Shown piece by piece: positions 17,094 to 26,456 of a DNA stretch of 64,000 bases. The notes under the pieces were generated by a model, which ran no database searches, was not told the origin of the DNA, and was given only the letters and a program-made list of their open reading frames with translations. Origin of the DNA: Flagellimonas_B algarum (GTDB lineage: Bacteria > Bacteroidota > Bacteroidia > Flavobacteriales > Flavobacteriaceae). The DNA is taken from positions 434,001 to 498,000 of the forward strand of contig NZ_JBEVTG010000002.1 in NCBI RefSeq assembly GCF_040513375.1. Direction: 5' to 3'. Both the position numbers and the translations under genes were made by a program. Each line of letters begins with the position of its first letter. The first letter of the stretch is position 1.

Positions 17094-18008
17094 CTATTCT
17101 TGTATTTCGGGCTGTATCGGCATGCTTTCCGCATTTTTGTTCTTGGCATACAGATAGCCCCGTTTCCACCAGCGGGTCATTTTTTCCTTATCGAATATCA
17201 AGGAGTTCGTGGTCAAGATGGTCGGGGTATAGTACAGGTTGATGATGGCGTCCTTTTGGTTGGCCACCAACTTACCGACCCTGATGTTCTGATGTTCGAT
17301 CCGATCAAGGATGAACCCGATCATAGTCGTGATCAATTCGAACGGGTTTCGAGAGGGCATGCGGTTGTAATAGCTCACTTCGGTATGCAAGACTACCACA
17401 TCGACTTCGGTCGCTCCCCGTTGTATGGCTTCTTCGATAGGCACTAGACTCCCCAACCCACCATCGGCATATTCGCAACCGTTCTTTCGCACAAGGCTCA
17501 TAAATGGGGTGTAATTCGAGGATATCCAAATCCAATCACAGAATTCGGCATAGCTACATTCGTTGATCGATTTATACTCGACTTGGTTCAACGATAGGTT
17601 GGAAACGGTCACCACGATATCTTTGGCGCTGTTTTTCAATTGCTCGAATTCCGCTTCGGTAATGCTGCGGCGTATCAGATCGCGGAGGTTTTCACTTTCC
17701 CCGAAAGTCTTTTTGCCTTTGATCAGGTTTTTGAAAATGTTCCAATGGTTCATCCCGATAATATCGGAACCGTGTTTCTTTTTTATCGTAAACGGGCAAT
17801 TGTTGAAGATACTCTCTTGGTTGACCGAAGAATAGATCTTTTTGATCTTGTCCAACTTCCCTAAGGCCAAATGGGATATCAGCAGGCTTCCGGTCGATGT
17901 TCCGACAAAGATGTCGTAGTCGCGCCCCAAACCTTCGATGAGGTACTGGGCGACCCCGCCGGCAAAAGCGCCTTTACTACCACCGCCTGAAATGACCAAT
18001 GCTTTCAT
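17094..18008 (-). CDS. Patatin-like phospholipase family protein
   Basis: A 304-residue patatin-fold serine hydrolase: oxyanion hole ISGGGSKGAFAGGVAQ at the N-terminus, nucleophile elbow GTSTGS (GxSxG, Ser about residue 39), and the dyad Asp in ADGGLGSLVPIEEA. These enzymes cleave acyl ester bonds of lipids. The ATG at 18008 sets MKALVISGGGSKG, the normal family start; the longer upstream frame is just the 3' end of the peptidase gene read in another phase. Its ATG overlaps the peptidase stop by 4 bases. There is no signal peptide, so it is probably cytoplasmic. Confidence 0.88.
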   Translation of the reverse strand: MKALVISGGGSKGAFAGGVAQYLIEGLGRDYDIFVGTSTGSLLISHLALGKLDKIKKIYSSVNQESIFNNCPFTIKKKHGSDIIGMNHWNIFKNLIKGKKTFGESENLRDLIRRSITEAEFEQLKNSAKDIVVTVSNLSLNQVEYKSINECSYAEFCDWIWISSNYTPFMSLVRKNGCEYADGGLGSLVPIEEAIQRGATEVDVVVLHTEVSYYNRMPSRNPFELITTMIGFILDRIEHQNIRVGKLVANQKDAIINLYYTPTILTTNSLIFDKEKMTRWWKRGYLYAKNKNAESMPIQPEIQE

Positions 18009-20095
18009 TTGTCCAATATTTGTTGCAATAGTTTCGCTTCGGGCGGATCCATTACCAAATTCCCTAAGCGTTCCCTTCCTTGGTCGGAATCCCGGAATTC
18101 CCTTAATAGCATACGGGCCATTTTTTTGAATTGCCAAACATGGTGGCCGCTGGCCTTGACCAGATTGACCAAAGAACCGTCATCTATTGCTTGCAATTGA
18201 TATAAGTATTTAAAAGCCGTCAACCGGGTTTCAAAATTGTATTGTTCGGCGGTATAGCCGTTCAACTCTTTATAAAATCGGGATTTGCTTTCAGGACGGT
18301 AGTCGGGTGTGACCAAAGCCAAGGTCAACCACAACAAGCGAACATTGTTGTTCGGAAGCCCATTGACCTTATCAAGACGATCCAAATAGATCGTGCGCCT
18401 ATCAGGATAGGCCTCCCAAAGCTTGTACAAAGCGGTTTCTTGAGTGAGGTAACTGGCATCGTCCAAAAGCCCCTCGTACAGCTTTTGGGGCCCTTGGGAC
18501 AATCGCTTCAGTGTACCCATGACCACAGCCTGTCTCACGATGAGCGAGCTTTCCAACAATACCCGTTTCAACGTCGCTTCATCGAAACGATCTACATGGT
18601 CCAAAACCACTTGTTTTCGATAGGGATCAGGCGTACTTTCCTCGAAGAAGTAGGCATCCAGCCCCATTTGGGTGGCATCTTTTTTATCGGTCTCTTGCCC
18701 TTTATTCTTAAGGTACACCGCTAGGGATGGGCTATTCCGTATCAACAATTCCTTGACCGGCTGCCAAGGAAACGTATCGTCGCGCAACCATTGCCCTTCG
18801 AACGACTGCAACGAACTACCCGAAACCGACTCCATGACCTCCAAAAAATCAGCGATGGTCGCATTGCCATAGGCTTTTGAGGTCAAGAACCTTCGAATTC
18901 CCTTTTTAAAATCGGCATCCCCCAGACGGTCCCGCAACATGACCAAGGCCCAGGCACCCTTCTCATAAAACGTCAAGCTATTGGCATTGGGGTCGGTCAG
19001 GGCTTCCCCTCCCCCATTTTCAGAAACATTGTGGAGGGTATTGGCGGTTTCGTACAGACGCCAATAGAAATGATCATCCCCGAAAAGCATGCGCTCTGCG
19101 AGATAAGCGTAATAGGTGGCGAACCCTTCATGCAGCCAATGGTGTTTCCCGCTTTGCTCGGTGACCAAATTACCGAACCATTGATGGGCCAGTTCATGGG
19201 CGTTCACATTGACATAGTTCTTATCGACAAAGGCCGTGCTATCGATTACGTATTGGTTCGAAAAAATGGTACATCCCGTATTTTCCATGCCCGCATAAAG
19301 AAAATCCCTAACGGGCACCTGTTTGTAATTCTGCCAAGGGTAGGCTACTCCGATTTCCGCTTCGAGAAAATCGAAAATGCGTTGGGTATACCGGTAGGTA
19401 GGCTCGAATTTCGCACTGTCATCCGGATGGTAGTACAGCTCAATCGGGATGCCTGAAGCCGAATGCACTGTTTTCTTGCTTAACCCACCAATAACGAAGG
19501 CTGCCAAATAGTTGCTCATCGGGGCCTTCATATCAAACTTCCAAGATACTTCCCCAGAATCCCCCAGTCGTTGGGTCTCCACCAATTTTCCATTGGCCAC
19601 TACGGTGTTGTTCGATGCTGTGATAATGGTCAAATCGTGTTCGACCTTCTCGTTCATATTATCGAAGGAGGGCAGCCAATTGCTGGTATATTTTCCTTGG
19701 CCTTGGGTCCATATTTGCTCGTTTCCTTCGATAGCATCGTCAAAACCGATGAAATAGACCGTTTTTTTTGGAACGGCCCGGTACGAAATGGTTATCGAGT
19801 ACCCGCCGCTTGCGAACGGGTTGGCAAGGATCAACTGCTTGCCCGTGTTCTTGAATTCCAAGGGTTGGGTTCCATTGCTGACCCCTTCGATATCCATAGC
19901 TATCGCATCGAATACAATGGAATCTACCGGCGCAGTAACGTCAAAATCATAAGTAACCTGGCCTTGAATGGTTTTCTGAGCGCCCAAGACCCGTATTTGG
20001 GCATGCAACCTCGTCGCATCGACGGAATTCTGGAATTGCGGAAAAACCCACTGGAAGCAAAAAATAAAAAAGGGAAGCACTCGCCTCATAGTCAT
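18005..20095 (-). CDS. Secreted M1-family zinc metallopeptidase
   Basis: The 696-residue aminopeptidase-type protein has a signal peptide (MRRVLPFFIFCFQWVFPQF). Its gluzincin core shows the exopeptidase-like AGMENTG motif, HELAHQWFGNLVTE and the downstream HEGFATYYAYL, giving the HExxH-(18)-E zinc site. Residues before about 200 form the beta-saddle domain, and after about 430 there is a helical C-terminal domain. It removes N-terminal residues from peptides outside the cytoplasm. ATGs at 20095 and 20089 are both possible; the second starts directly at the signal peptide. The downstream patatin gene is translationally coupled. Confidence 0.92.
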   Translation of the reverse strand: MTMRRVLPFFIFCFQWVFPQFQNSVDATRLHAQIRVLGAQKTIQGQVTYDFDVTAPVDSIVFDAIAMDIEGVSNGTQPLEFKNTGKQLILANPFASGGYSITISYRAVPKKTVYFIGFDDAIEGNEQIWTQGQGKYTSNWLPSFDNMNEKVEHDLTIITASNNTVVANGKLVETQRLGDSGEVSWKFDMKAPMSNYLAAFVIGGLSKKTVHSASGIPIELYYHPDDSAKFEPTYRYTQRIFDFLEAEIGVAYPWQNYKQVPVRDFLYAGMENTGCTIFSNQYVIDSTAFVDKNYVNVNAHELAHQWFGNLVTEQSGKHHWLHEGFATYYAYLAERMLFGDDHFYWRLYETANTLHNVSENGGGEALTDPNANSLTFYEKGAWALVMLRDRLGDADFKKGIRRFLTSKAYGNATIADFLEVMESVSGSSLQSFEGQWLRDDTFPWQPVKELLIRNSPSLAVYLKNKGQETDKKDATQMGLDAYFFEESTPDPYRKQVVLDHVDRFDEATLKRVLLESSLIVRQAVVMGTLKRLSQGPQKLYEGLLDDASYLTQETALYKLWEAYPDRRTIYLDRLDKVNGLPNNNVRLLWLTLALVTPDYRPESKSRFYKELNGYTAEQYNFETRLTAFKYLYQLQAIDDGSLVNLVKASGHHVWQFKKMARMLLREFRDSDQGRERLGNLVMDPPEAKLLQQILDK

Positions 20096-20135
20096 ACCAC
20101 AACAAAAGTCACACCAATTTAGCTATTTTCGTTAG

Positions 20136-22241
20136 ATGCAAGCTGGAATTCTCCAAACTCCCTTAGTCTATCTGAAAGGTGTGGGGCCCAATAGGGCCGC
20201 CCTCCTCCAATCAGAACTGGGACTCCAAACTTTTGGGGATTTGTTACAGTGCTACCCGAACCGTTATTTGGACAAGACCCAGTACTACAAGATCAACAGC
20301 TTACAAAACAGTGGTGCCGAAGTACAGATCTTAGGGAAGATCATCCATCTAAAAACCGTCGAGCAGAAAAGGGGATCACGCTTGGTCGCTACCTTTGCCG
20401 ATGAAACGGGGGAAATGGAACTGGTTTGGTTTCGAGGGCAAAAATGGATCCGTGAAAACCTAAAGATCAACGAGCCCTATGTGGTTTTCGGCCGCATTAA
20501 CCGATATGGAAAGTCGTTTTCGATGCCGCATCCCGATATGGAGTTGTTAAAACAGCACCAAGCCGGGCTAAAAATCGCCATGCAACCGATCTATCCTTCC
20601 ACGGAAAAATTGGGCAACTCGGGCATCACCAACAAAGTATTCAGTAAAATGATCCAACAGTTGTTCTTGGAGACCAAGGCCGACTTTCCGGAGACCCTCA
20701 ATACCCAGTTGCAGGACGACCTGAAATTGATGCACCGTGCCGACGCCTTGTTGAACATCCATTTCCCAAAAAACCAAGAATTACTGGCCAAAGCGAAATT
20801 CCGTCTCAAATTCGAGGAGTTGTTTTTCGTACAATTGCAGCTCCTATCGAAAAAAGCGGCCCGTAAGCAAAAAATCAAAGGTTTGCCCTTTCAAATCGTG
20901 GGTGAACATTTCAACGGATTCTTCAAAGACCACCTTCCTTTTTCGTTGACGCAGGCCCAGAAAAGGGTCATCAAAGAAATACGGGGTGATTTAGGCAGTG
21001 CCGCACAAATGAACCGTTTGCTACAGGGTGATGTTGGCTCGGGCAAGACCATCGTCGCCCTCATGTGCATGCTTCTGGCCATCGATAACGGATTTCAAGC
21101 CTGTATCATGGCCCCGACGGAAATTCTGGCCCAACAGCATTACCATGGCCTCAAGGAACTTTTGATCGACATGAACCTGAAAATGGCCCTGTTGACGGGC
21201 TCGACCAAGAAATCGGAACGGACGTTTCTACACAACCAATTGGAAAACGGCAACCTGGATATCTTGGTAGCCACCCACGCCGTTCTCGAAGAAAAGGTGC
21301 AATTCAAGAACTTAGGCCTGGCCATCATCGATGAGCAACATCGTTTCGGGGTGGCACAACGGTCGAAACTTTGGAAGAAGAACCGGATTCCGCCCCATAT
21401 CCTCGTGATGACCGCCACGCCGATCCCAAGGACGCTAGCGATGAGCCTCTATGGCGATCTTGACGTTTCGGTCATTGACGAGCTGCCTCCCGGGCGTAAG
21501 CCGGTCAAAACGGTGCATCGTTTTGACAACAACCGATTGAAGGTATTTCGATTTATCAAGGACGAAATCAAAAAAGGCCGGCAAGTCTATGTCGTCTACC
21601 CCTTGATCAAGGAAAGCGAGGCCTTGGATTATAAGGATTTGATGGACGGATACGAAAGCATCGCGCGCGAATTCCCGATGCCCGAATTCCAGATTTCCAT
21701 TGTTCATGGGCAAATGAAGCCCCAAGACAAAGACTATGAGATGGAGCGCTTTGTGAACGGCGATACGCAAATCATGGTCGCAACAACGGTCATCGAGGTG
21801 GGGGTGAACATTCCTAATGCCTCGGTGATGATCATCGAAAGTGCCGAACGCTTCGGACTTTCGCAATTGCACCAACTTCGTGGCCGTGTGGGTCGTGGTG
21901 CGGAACAGAGTTTTTGCGTCTTGATGACCGGACACAAATTATCGGAGGATGCCAAAACCCGTTTGGAAACCATGTGTCGTACGAACGATGGGTTCGAAAT
22001 TGCCGAGGTCGATCTGAAATTACGCGGTCCGGGAGATTTGATGGGAACCCAACAAAGTGGTCTTTTGAATTTACGTATCGCTGATATCGTTAAGGACAAT
22101 CAAATCCTGAAAACCGCCCGACACCATGCCATAGCCCTATTAAGAGAAGATCCAAAGCTCGAAAAGGCATCAAACCAAACCATCCGACAAACCTATGCCC
22201 TATTGACCAAAGACAACATGCTATGGGGATATATCAGTTAA
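20136..22241 (+). CDS. recG: ATP-dependent DNA helicase RecG
   Basis: A 701-residue helicase that remodels stalled replication forks and Holliday junctions. It has the N-terminal wedge/OB domain (start ILQTPLVYLKGVGPNRA; FADETGEMELVWFRGQ), Walker A LLQGDVGSGKTIVAL, DEQH-box IIDEQHRFGVAQRSKL, motif III MTATPIPRTLAM, motif V ATTVIEVGVNIPNASVM, motif VI QLHQLRGRVGRG, and the TRG end. Length is normal. It is divergent from the M1 peptidase gene and ends in a terminator at 22244-22272. Confidence 0.96.
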   Translation: MQAGILQTPLVYLKGVGPNRAALLQSELGLQTFGDLLQCYPNRYLDKTQYYKINSLQNSGAEVQILGKIIHLKTVEQKRGSRLVATFADETGEMELVWFRGQKWIRENLKINEPYVVFGRINRYGKSFSMPHPDMELLKQHQAGLKIAMQPIYPSTEKLGNSGITNKVFSKMIQQLFLETKADFPETLNTQLQDDLKLMHRADALLNIHFPKNQELLAKAKFRLKFEELFFVQLQLLSKKAARKQKIKGLPFQIVGEHFNGFFKDHLPFSLTQAQKRVIKEIRGDLGSAAQMNRLLQGDVGSGKTIVALMCMLLAIDNGFQACIMAPTEILAQQHYHGLKELLIDMNLKMALLTGSTKKSERTFLHNQLENGNLDILVATHAVLEEKVQFKNLGLAIIDEQHRFGVAQRSKLWKKNRIPPHILVMTATPIPRTLAMSLYGDLDVSVIDELPPGRKPVKTVHRFDNNRLKVFRFIKDEIKKGRQVYVVYPLIKESEALDYKDLMDGYESIAREFPMPEFQISIVHGQMKPQDKDYEMERFVNGDTQIMVATTVIEVGVNIPNASVMIIESAERFGLSQLHQLRGRVGRGAEQSFCVLMTGHKLSEDAKTRLETMCRTNDGFEIAEVDLKLRGPGDLMGTQQSGLLNLRIADIVKDNQILKTARHHAIALLREDPKLEKASNQTIRQTYALLTKDNMLWGYIS

Positions 22242-22243
22242 AA

Positions 22244-22272
22244 AAAACGCCCGACTACGTGCCAGGCGTTTT
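22244..22272. terminator. Terminator between recG and the DUF2911 gene
   Basis: AAAACGCC and GGCGTTTT form an 8-bp stem around a 13-base loop. A-rich and T-rich flanks on both sides suit use from either strand between these convergent genes. Confidence 0.75.
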
Positions 22273-22292
22273 CAATCCACAGGCAGGATGGA

Positions 22293-23402
22293 TCAATTGA
22301 TCGCTTCCCCTTTTTCGGCCTTATCGAGATTCGCTTGAACCCGATCCCTATTGGCTTGGGCCGGTGCGTTCTTCAGCGCCAATTTTAAGTGTTTTACGGT
22401 CGATTTGTGATCTCCTTTTGCTGAATACGCCCGTGCCAGCCCATAATGTACCGGCCATTGTCCTTTGTTCTTTTTGGCGTTCCATTCAAAAACCTCCAAA
22501 GCCTTATCAGTTTGACCTTGCGCGATAAGCTGCCTGCCATAGCCATGCACTTGAAAGACCGTTCCGAGCGGCATGGCCTCTTCCATGACTTGTTCGGCAT
22601 CGCCCCCTTTTCCTTGTTTGGCCAAAATCTGGGCCTTGATGGCCATATTGTTGAAATTCTTCTCACTAAAAAATTGACCTTCAATGGCCGCATTGATCCA
22701 CCCCAAGGCTTCATCAAGATCGCCGCCGTTGTTCAAGGCAAAGTTCGCGGCTTGCTCCCAGGTTTGTCGATTGAACCCGGGTTGGTTTTGCATTTTGGAA
22801 CGGATATCGGCCAAAACGATTTCACTGACCGGCACTTCTATCTTAAACGGGATCTCCTTCTTCTCCCATTTTAAGGAAGCGACCCCTGAAGTGGCATCAA
22901 TGGCATTGAATTCATAGCGTAGTTGTTCGACATGGGGGGTTTCGGTCGTAGTGACATCCACTTGGATGACATCTTCCGAAGGCTCGTAAAAATAACTGCC
23001 CCAAGCCCCGTAGTTCTTTGAAAAAATCACTTTGGCACTACCGTCCTCATTAATGATCATATGCAGCCCGTATTTGCCCGCAGGCAGTTTTTTGCCTTCT
23101 ACCATGACATCATGGGTGGTCTTGAAAATGGTGTTTTCATTGGCCCCTGCGCGCCATGGGGAAAGTTCAGCGGTGCCGAATCCAAAATTGTTCATCCCGT
23201 AAGGTACCAAGGCACCCCATATTTCACGGCCGTTGACACTAGGTCTGGAATAGACTATGGTCAGGTCGGTGATCCCGATGCGTTGTGAAACTTTGGCCAT
23301 CTGGCTCCCTCTGGGTAAATCGAGTTGTCCGAATGCGGAACTAGTACCCAGCACGGATAGGCATAGTGCACAAAGCACTACGCTCAAGTAGCTTTTTTTC
23401 AT
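22293..23402 (-). CDS. Secreted DUF2911 / TPR protein
   Basis: The 369-residue protein has a signal peptide (MKKSYLSVVLCALCLSVLGTSSAFGQ), a DUF2911 domain (about 30-200; SQRIGITDLTIVYSRPSVNGR, PWRAGANENT, KLPAGKYGLHMI) and C-terminal TPR-like helical repeats (about 215-365; NFALNNGGDLDEALGWINAAIE, YGLARAYSAKGDHKSTVKHLKLAL). DUF2911 is frequent in Bacteroidota, exported, and without a defined activity. ATG 23402 is chosen over 23447 because the signal peptide begins there. It converges on recG. Confidence 0.88.
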   Translation of the reverse strand: MKKSYLSVVLCALCLSVLGTSSAFGQLDLPRGSQMAKVSQRIGITDLTIVYSRPSVNGREIWGALVPYGMNNFGFGTAELSPWRAGANENTIFKTTHDVMVEGKKLPAGKYGLHMIINEDGSAKVIFSKNYGAWGSYFYEPSEDVIQVDVTTTETPHVEQLRYEFNAIDATSGVASLKWEKKEIPFKIEVPVSEIVLADIRSKMQNQPGFNRQTWEQAANFALNNGGDLDEALGWINAAIEGQFFSEKNFNNMAIKAQILAKQGKGGDAEQVMEEAMPLGTVFQVHGYGRQLIAQGQTDKALEVFEWNAKKNKGQWPVHYGLARAYSAKGDHKSTVKHLKLALKNAPAQANRDRVQANLDKAEKGEAIN

Positions 23403-23542
23403 GAGTTCGTTTTTTATTGTTAATGAATAAACTGGTTGTCGAACCAAAGTATTAACAACTTATTACACATGAAGTTAGCGTACTGTTAAAGTAGATTATG
23501 ATATGTTAAAGATAGTGCGCTTCGCTCGGCGGCTTATCCCGC

Positions 23543-25138
23543 TTACAAAATATAATCCGTACTCAGGAAATTGCTCACCTTGGCATCCAGCAACTGTTCG
23601 ACCGTTTCATTGTTCAAATCGTTGTCTTTGAACGCGACGAAAGTCCGAATACTAAAGGAGCGCAATGCGTCATGGACACTAAGGGTCGATTGGGCCGAAT
23701 CTTTACGTCCGGTAAACGGATAGACATCCGGTCCACGTTGACAGCTGCTGTTCAAATTCACCCTACAGACCAGATTGGCCAAGGTATCGATCAACGGCGA
23801 CAAAGTGTAGACATCCTTTCCGAAAAGACTCACCTGCTGACCATAATTGCTTTCGGCCATATCATCCAGAGGGCTTGATATGTCAGAGAAGGAAACCACC
23901 GGGATGACCGGTCCGAACTGTTCCTCTTCATAAACATCCATGTCTTTGGAAACCGGATAGATCACGGCAGGCCAAATAAAGTTATCCGAATGCTCCCCTC
24001 CTTTTTCGTTTTGGATAACACCTCCTTTGGCCAGGGCATCATCGATCAACCCTTGGATATATGCAGGTTTACCGGGTTCGGGCAGCGGTGTCAATTGCAC
24101 GCCTTCGTCCCAAGGATTCCCGAATTTCATCGCATCGACCGCCTTAGAAAAACGAGACAGGAACTCGTCTTTTATCGCTTCATGCACATAGAGGATCTTT
24201 AATGCGGTACATCGTTGACCATCATACGACAGGGTCCCTGAAATACATTCCTTTACGGTCAGATCCAAATCGGCATCGGGCAGGATGATGGCCGGGTTTT
24301 TAGCTTCCAAGCCCAAAACCTGGCGCAATCGGTTGCTCTTAGGGTGTTGCTCAACTAAGGCATTGGCCGACGAACTGTGGCCGATCAAGGCCAACACATC
24401 GATTTTCCCGGTTTTCATAATAGGTCCCGCAATGGCCCTTCCCCTACCGAATAAAATATTGACCACGCCTTTGGGAAAGCTGCTTTGGAACGCTTCCAAT
24501 AGCGGGGCGATCAACAACACCCCATGTTTGGCAGGCTTGAAAATAGCAGTATTGCCCATAATCAAGGCCGGGATCAGGAGCGTGAACGTTTCGTTCAAGG
24601 GATAATTGTAAGGGCCCAGACAAAGCACAACCCCTAAAGGTCCCCTTCGGATGTGGGCATACACCCCATCATGTTTATGGAATTTGGCCGAATCACGATC
24701 CAATTTCTTATACTCTTCAATGGTATCGTTGATATAATCGACGGTACGATCGAATTCTTTGCGTGAGTCGGGTAAGGATTTTCCGATTTCCCACATCAAC
24801 AATTTGACCACTTCATCGCGCTTGGTCTTCATTTTACCAACGAAGGCCTCCATACACTCGATACGATCCTTGACCTTCATGGTCGGCCAGGTACCTTGTC
24901 CTTTATCAAAGGCGCCACAAGCGGCATCAAGGGCCAACAGGGCTTCTTTCTCTCCCATGGTAGGGATGCTGCCCAATACGGTTTGTTGGTAATCTTCGGT
25001 CGAGGAAATGGTCGAAATCACCTCAGAGGTCGGGCCGTCCCATTGGAGGAGCTCCCCGTCGATCAAATAACTTTTTTGATGGTAAGGTTCGGTTATCGCG
25101 AATTCTTGTGGAATGGTTTTCATGGTGTTCTTTTTCAT
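23543..25138 (-). CDS. gapN: NADP-dependent non-phosphorylating glyceraldehyde-3-phosphate dehydrogenase-like aldehyde dehydrogenase
   Basis: A 531-residue aldehyde dehydrogenase-fold enzyme. The active-site Cys is in SYDGQRCTALK and the general-base Glu in LGLEAKNPAI; cofactor contacts are in LCLGPYNYPLNE and IFKPAKHGVL. This sequence signature fits the GapN-like group, which oxidizes glyceraldehyde 3-phosphate straight to 3-phosphoglycerate while making NADPH. An AGGAG sits 8 bases before ATG 25138, favouring that start over 25123. It starts 35 bases after ilvA, so it may be read as the last gene of the ilv operon; NADPH is the cofactor IlvC needs, a possible logic. Confidence 0.82.
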   Translation of the reverse strand: MKKNTMKTIPQEFAITEPYHQKSYLIDGELLQWDGPTSEVISTISSTEDYQQTVLGSIPTMGEKEALLALDAACGAFDKGQGTWPTMKVKDRIECMEAFVGKMKTKRDEVVKLLMWEIGKSLPDSRKEFDRTVDYINDTIEEYKKLDRDSAKFHKHDGVYAHIRRGPLGVVLCLGPYNYPLNETFTLLIPALIMGNTAIFKPAKHGVLLIAPLLEAFQSSFPKGVVNILFGRGRAIAGPIMKTGKIDVLALIGHSSSANALVEQHPKSNRLRQVLGLEAKNPAIILPDADLDLTVKECISGTLSYDGQRCTALKILYVHEAIKDEFLSRFSKAVDAMKFGNPWDEGVQLTPLPEPGKPAYIQGLIDDALAKGGVIQNEKGGEHSDNFIWPAVIYPVSKDMDVYEEEQFGPVIPVVSFSDISSPLDDMAESNYGQQVSLFGKDVYTLSPLIDTLANLVCRVNLNSSCQRGPDVYPFTGRKDSAQSTLSVHDALRSFSIRTFVAFKDNDLNNETVEQLLDAKVSNFLSTDYIL

Positions 25139-25173
25139 GGTTCGCTCCTAAGCACCGTTTCGCTGCTACTCCT

Positions 25174-26442
25174 TTAAATCAGGTATTGGAACAAATCGGG
25201 TTTATCATTCAAGTAATCGCCGTAAAAGTGCCTGGCTTTCATCCTTTGTATCAAAGGTTCGAGGTCGGTTGGGGATTTCAATTCGATCCCAACGACGGCC
25301 GGGGCATTCTCCCGACTTGATTTTTTTGAGTATTCAAAATGGGTAATGTCATCATCAGGACCCAATATTTCGGCCACGAACTCCTTCAAAGCCCCTGGAC
25401 GTTGCGGAAATCTGATGATGAAATAGTGTTTTAATTTTCCATAGAGCAATGCCCGCTCCTTGATTTCGGCGGTACGGGTGATGTCGTTGTTGCTTCCGCT
25501 CACAATGCACACCACGTTCTTGCCTTTGATTTCTTCACTAAACGCATCCAATGCGCTGATCGTCAGCGCTCCGGCTGGTTCGACTACAATGGCATCACGA
25601 TTGTAAAGATCCAAAATCGTTTGACAGACCTTACCTTCTTCGACCGTGACCATTTGGTGTAAATGGGCATTACAGATCGGGAAGGTATAAGCACCCACTT
25701 TTTGGACCGCTGCCCCATCAATGAATTTGTCGATTTCAGGGAGTTCGACCAAGGCACCTTTTTCCATTGCGGACTTCATCGAAGGCGCACCGGCAGGTTC
25801 GACCCCTACGATTTTGGTATGGGGTGATAGATGATGGAAGGCCGCGCAAAGACCGGATGCCAATCCGCCGCCACCCACGGCGACGAAAACATAATCGATC
25901 GGCTTTTCGGTTTGTTCCAACAGCTCCAATCCTACGGTACCCTGTCCTTCAATGGTTTTGGGGTCGTCGAAGGGATGCACAAAGGTCTTTCCTTCATCAT
26001 CACAGGCTCTTTTTGCGGCTGTATAACTGGCATCGAAGGTATCTCCTGCCAAAACCACTTCGACCCATTGGCCGCCGAACATCTTGGTCTGGTCAACTTT
26101 CTGCTTGGGGGTAACCACCGGCATGTACACCGTTCCGTGCACTCCAAGATGATTACATGCGAATGCTACCCCTTGGGCGTGGTTTCCGGCACTGGCACAA
26201 ACGATGCCTTTTTCGAGTTGCGCTTTCGACAAAGAACTGATCTTGTTGTAGGCCCCTCTTATCTTATAACTACGAACACGATGCAAATCTTCCCTTTTCA
26301 ACAAGACATTGGCCCCATACCGCTTTGAATACCGAATACTTTCAGTCAGCGGGGTTTCTTTCGCGACCTGCCCTATGGTCTGGGCGGCATCTCGAATCGC
26401 CTCGATTTGTGGAAAATATGTGGTCGTAGTTTGCCGCATCAT
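25174..26442 (-). CDS. ilvA: Threonine ammonia-lyase (threonine deaminase)
   Basis: IlvA deaminates threonine to 2-oxobutanoate, the first step toward isoleucine. The PLP Lys is in VRSYKIRGAYNKI, the phosphate-binding loop is VGGGGLASG, and SAGNHAQGVAF is the substrate loop. At 422 residues it has a single ACT-like C-terminal regulatory domain (KHYFIIRFPQRPGALKEFV), as in the shorter form of the enzyme. It lies 14 bases downstream of ilvC in the ilv operon. Confidence 0.95.
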   Translation of the reverse strand: MMRQTTTTYFPQIEAIRDAAQTIGQVAKETPLTESIRYSKRYGANVLLKREDLHRVRSYKIRGAYNKISSLSKAQLEKGIVCASAGNHAQGVAFACNHLGVHGTVYMPVVTPKQKVDQTKMFGGQWVEVVLAGDTFDASYTAAKRACDDEGKTFVHPFDDPKTIEGQGTVGLELLEQTEKPIDYVFVAVGGGGLASGLCAAFHHLSPHTKIVGVEPAGAPSMKSAMEKGALVELPEIDKFIDGAAVQKVGAYTFPICNAHLHQMVTVEEGKVCQTILDLYNRDAIVVEPAGALTISALDAFSEEIKGKNVVCIVSGSNNDITRTAEIKERALLYGKLKHYFIIRFPQRPGALKEFVAEILGPDDDITHFEYSKKSSRENAPAVVGIELKSPTDLEPLIQRMKARHFYGDYLNDKPDLFQYLI

Positions 26443-26456
26443 CTAAATCCCATAGG

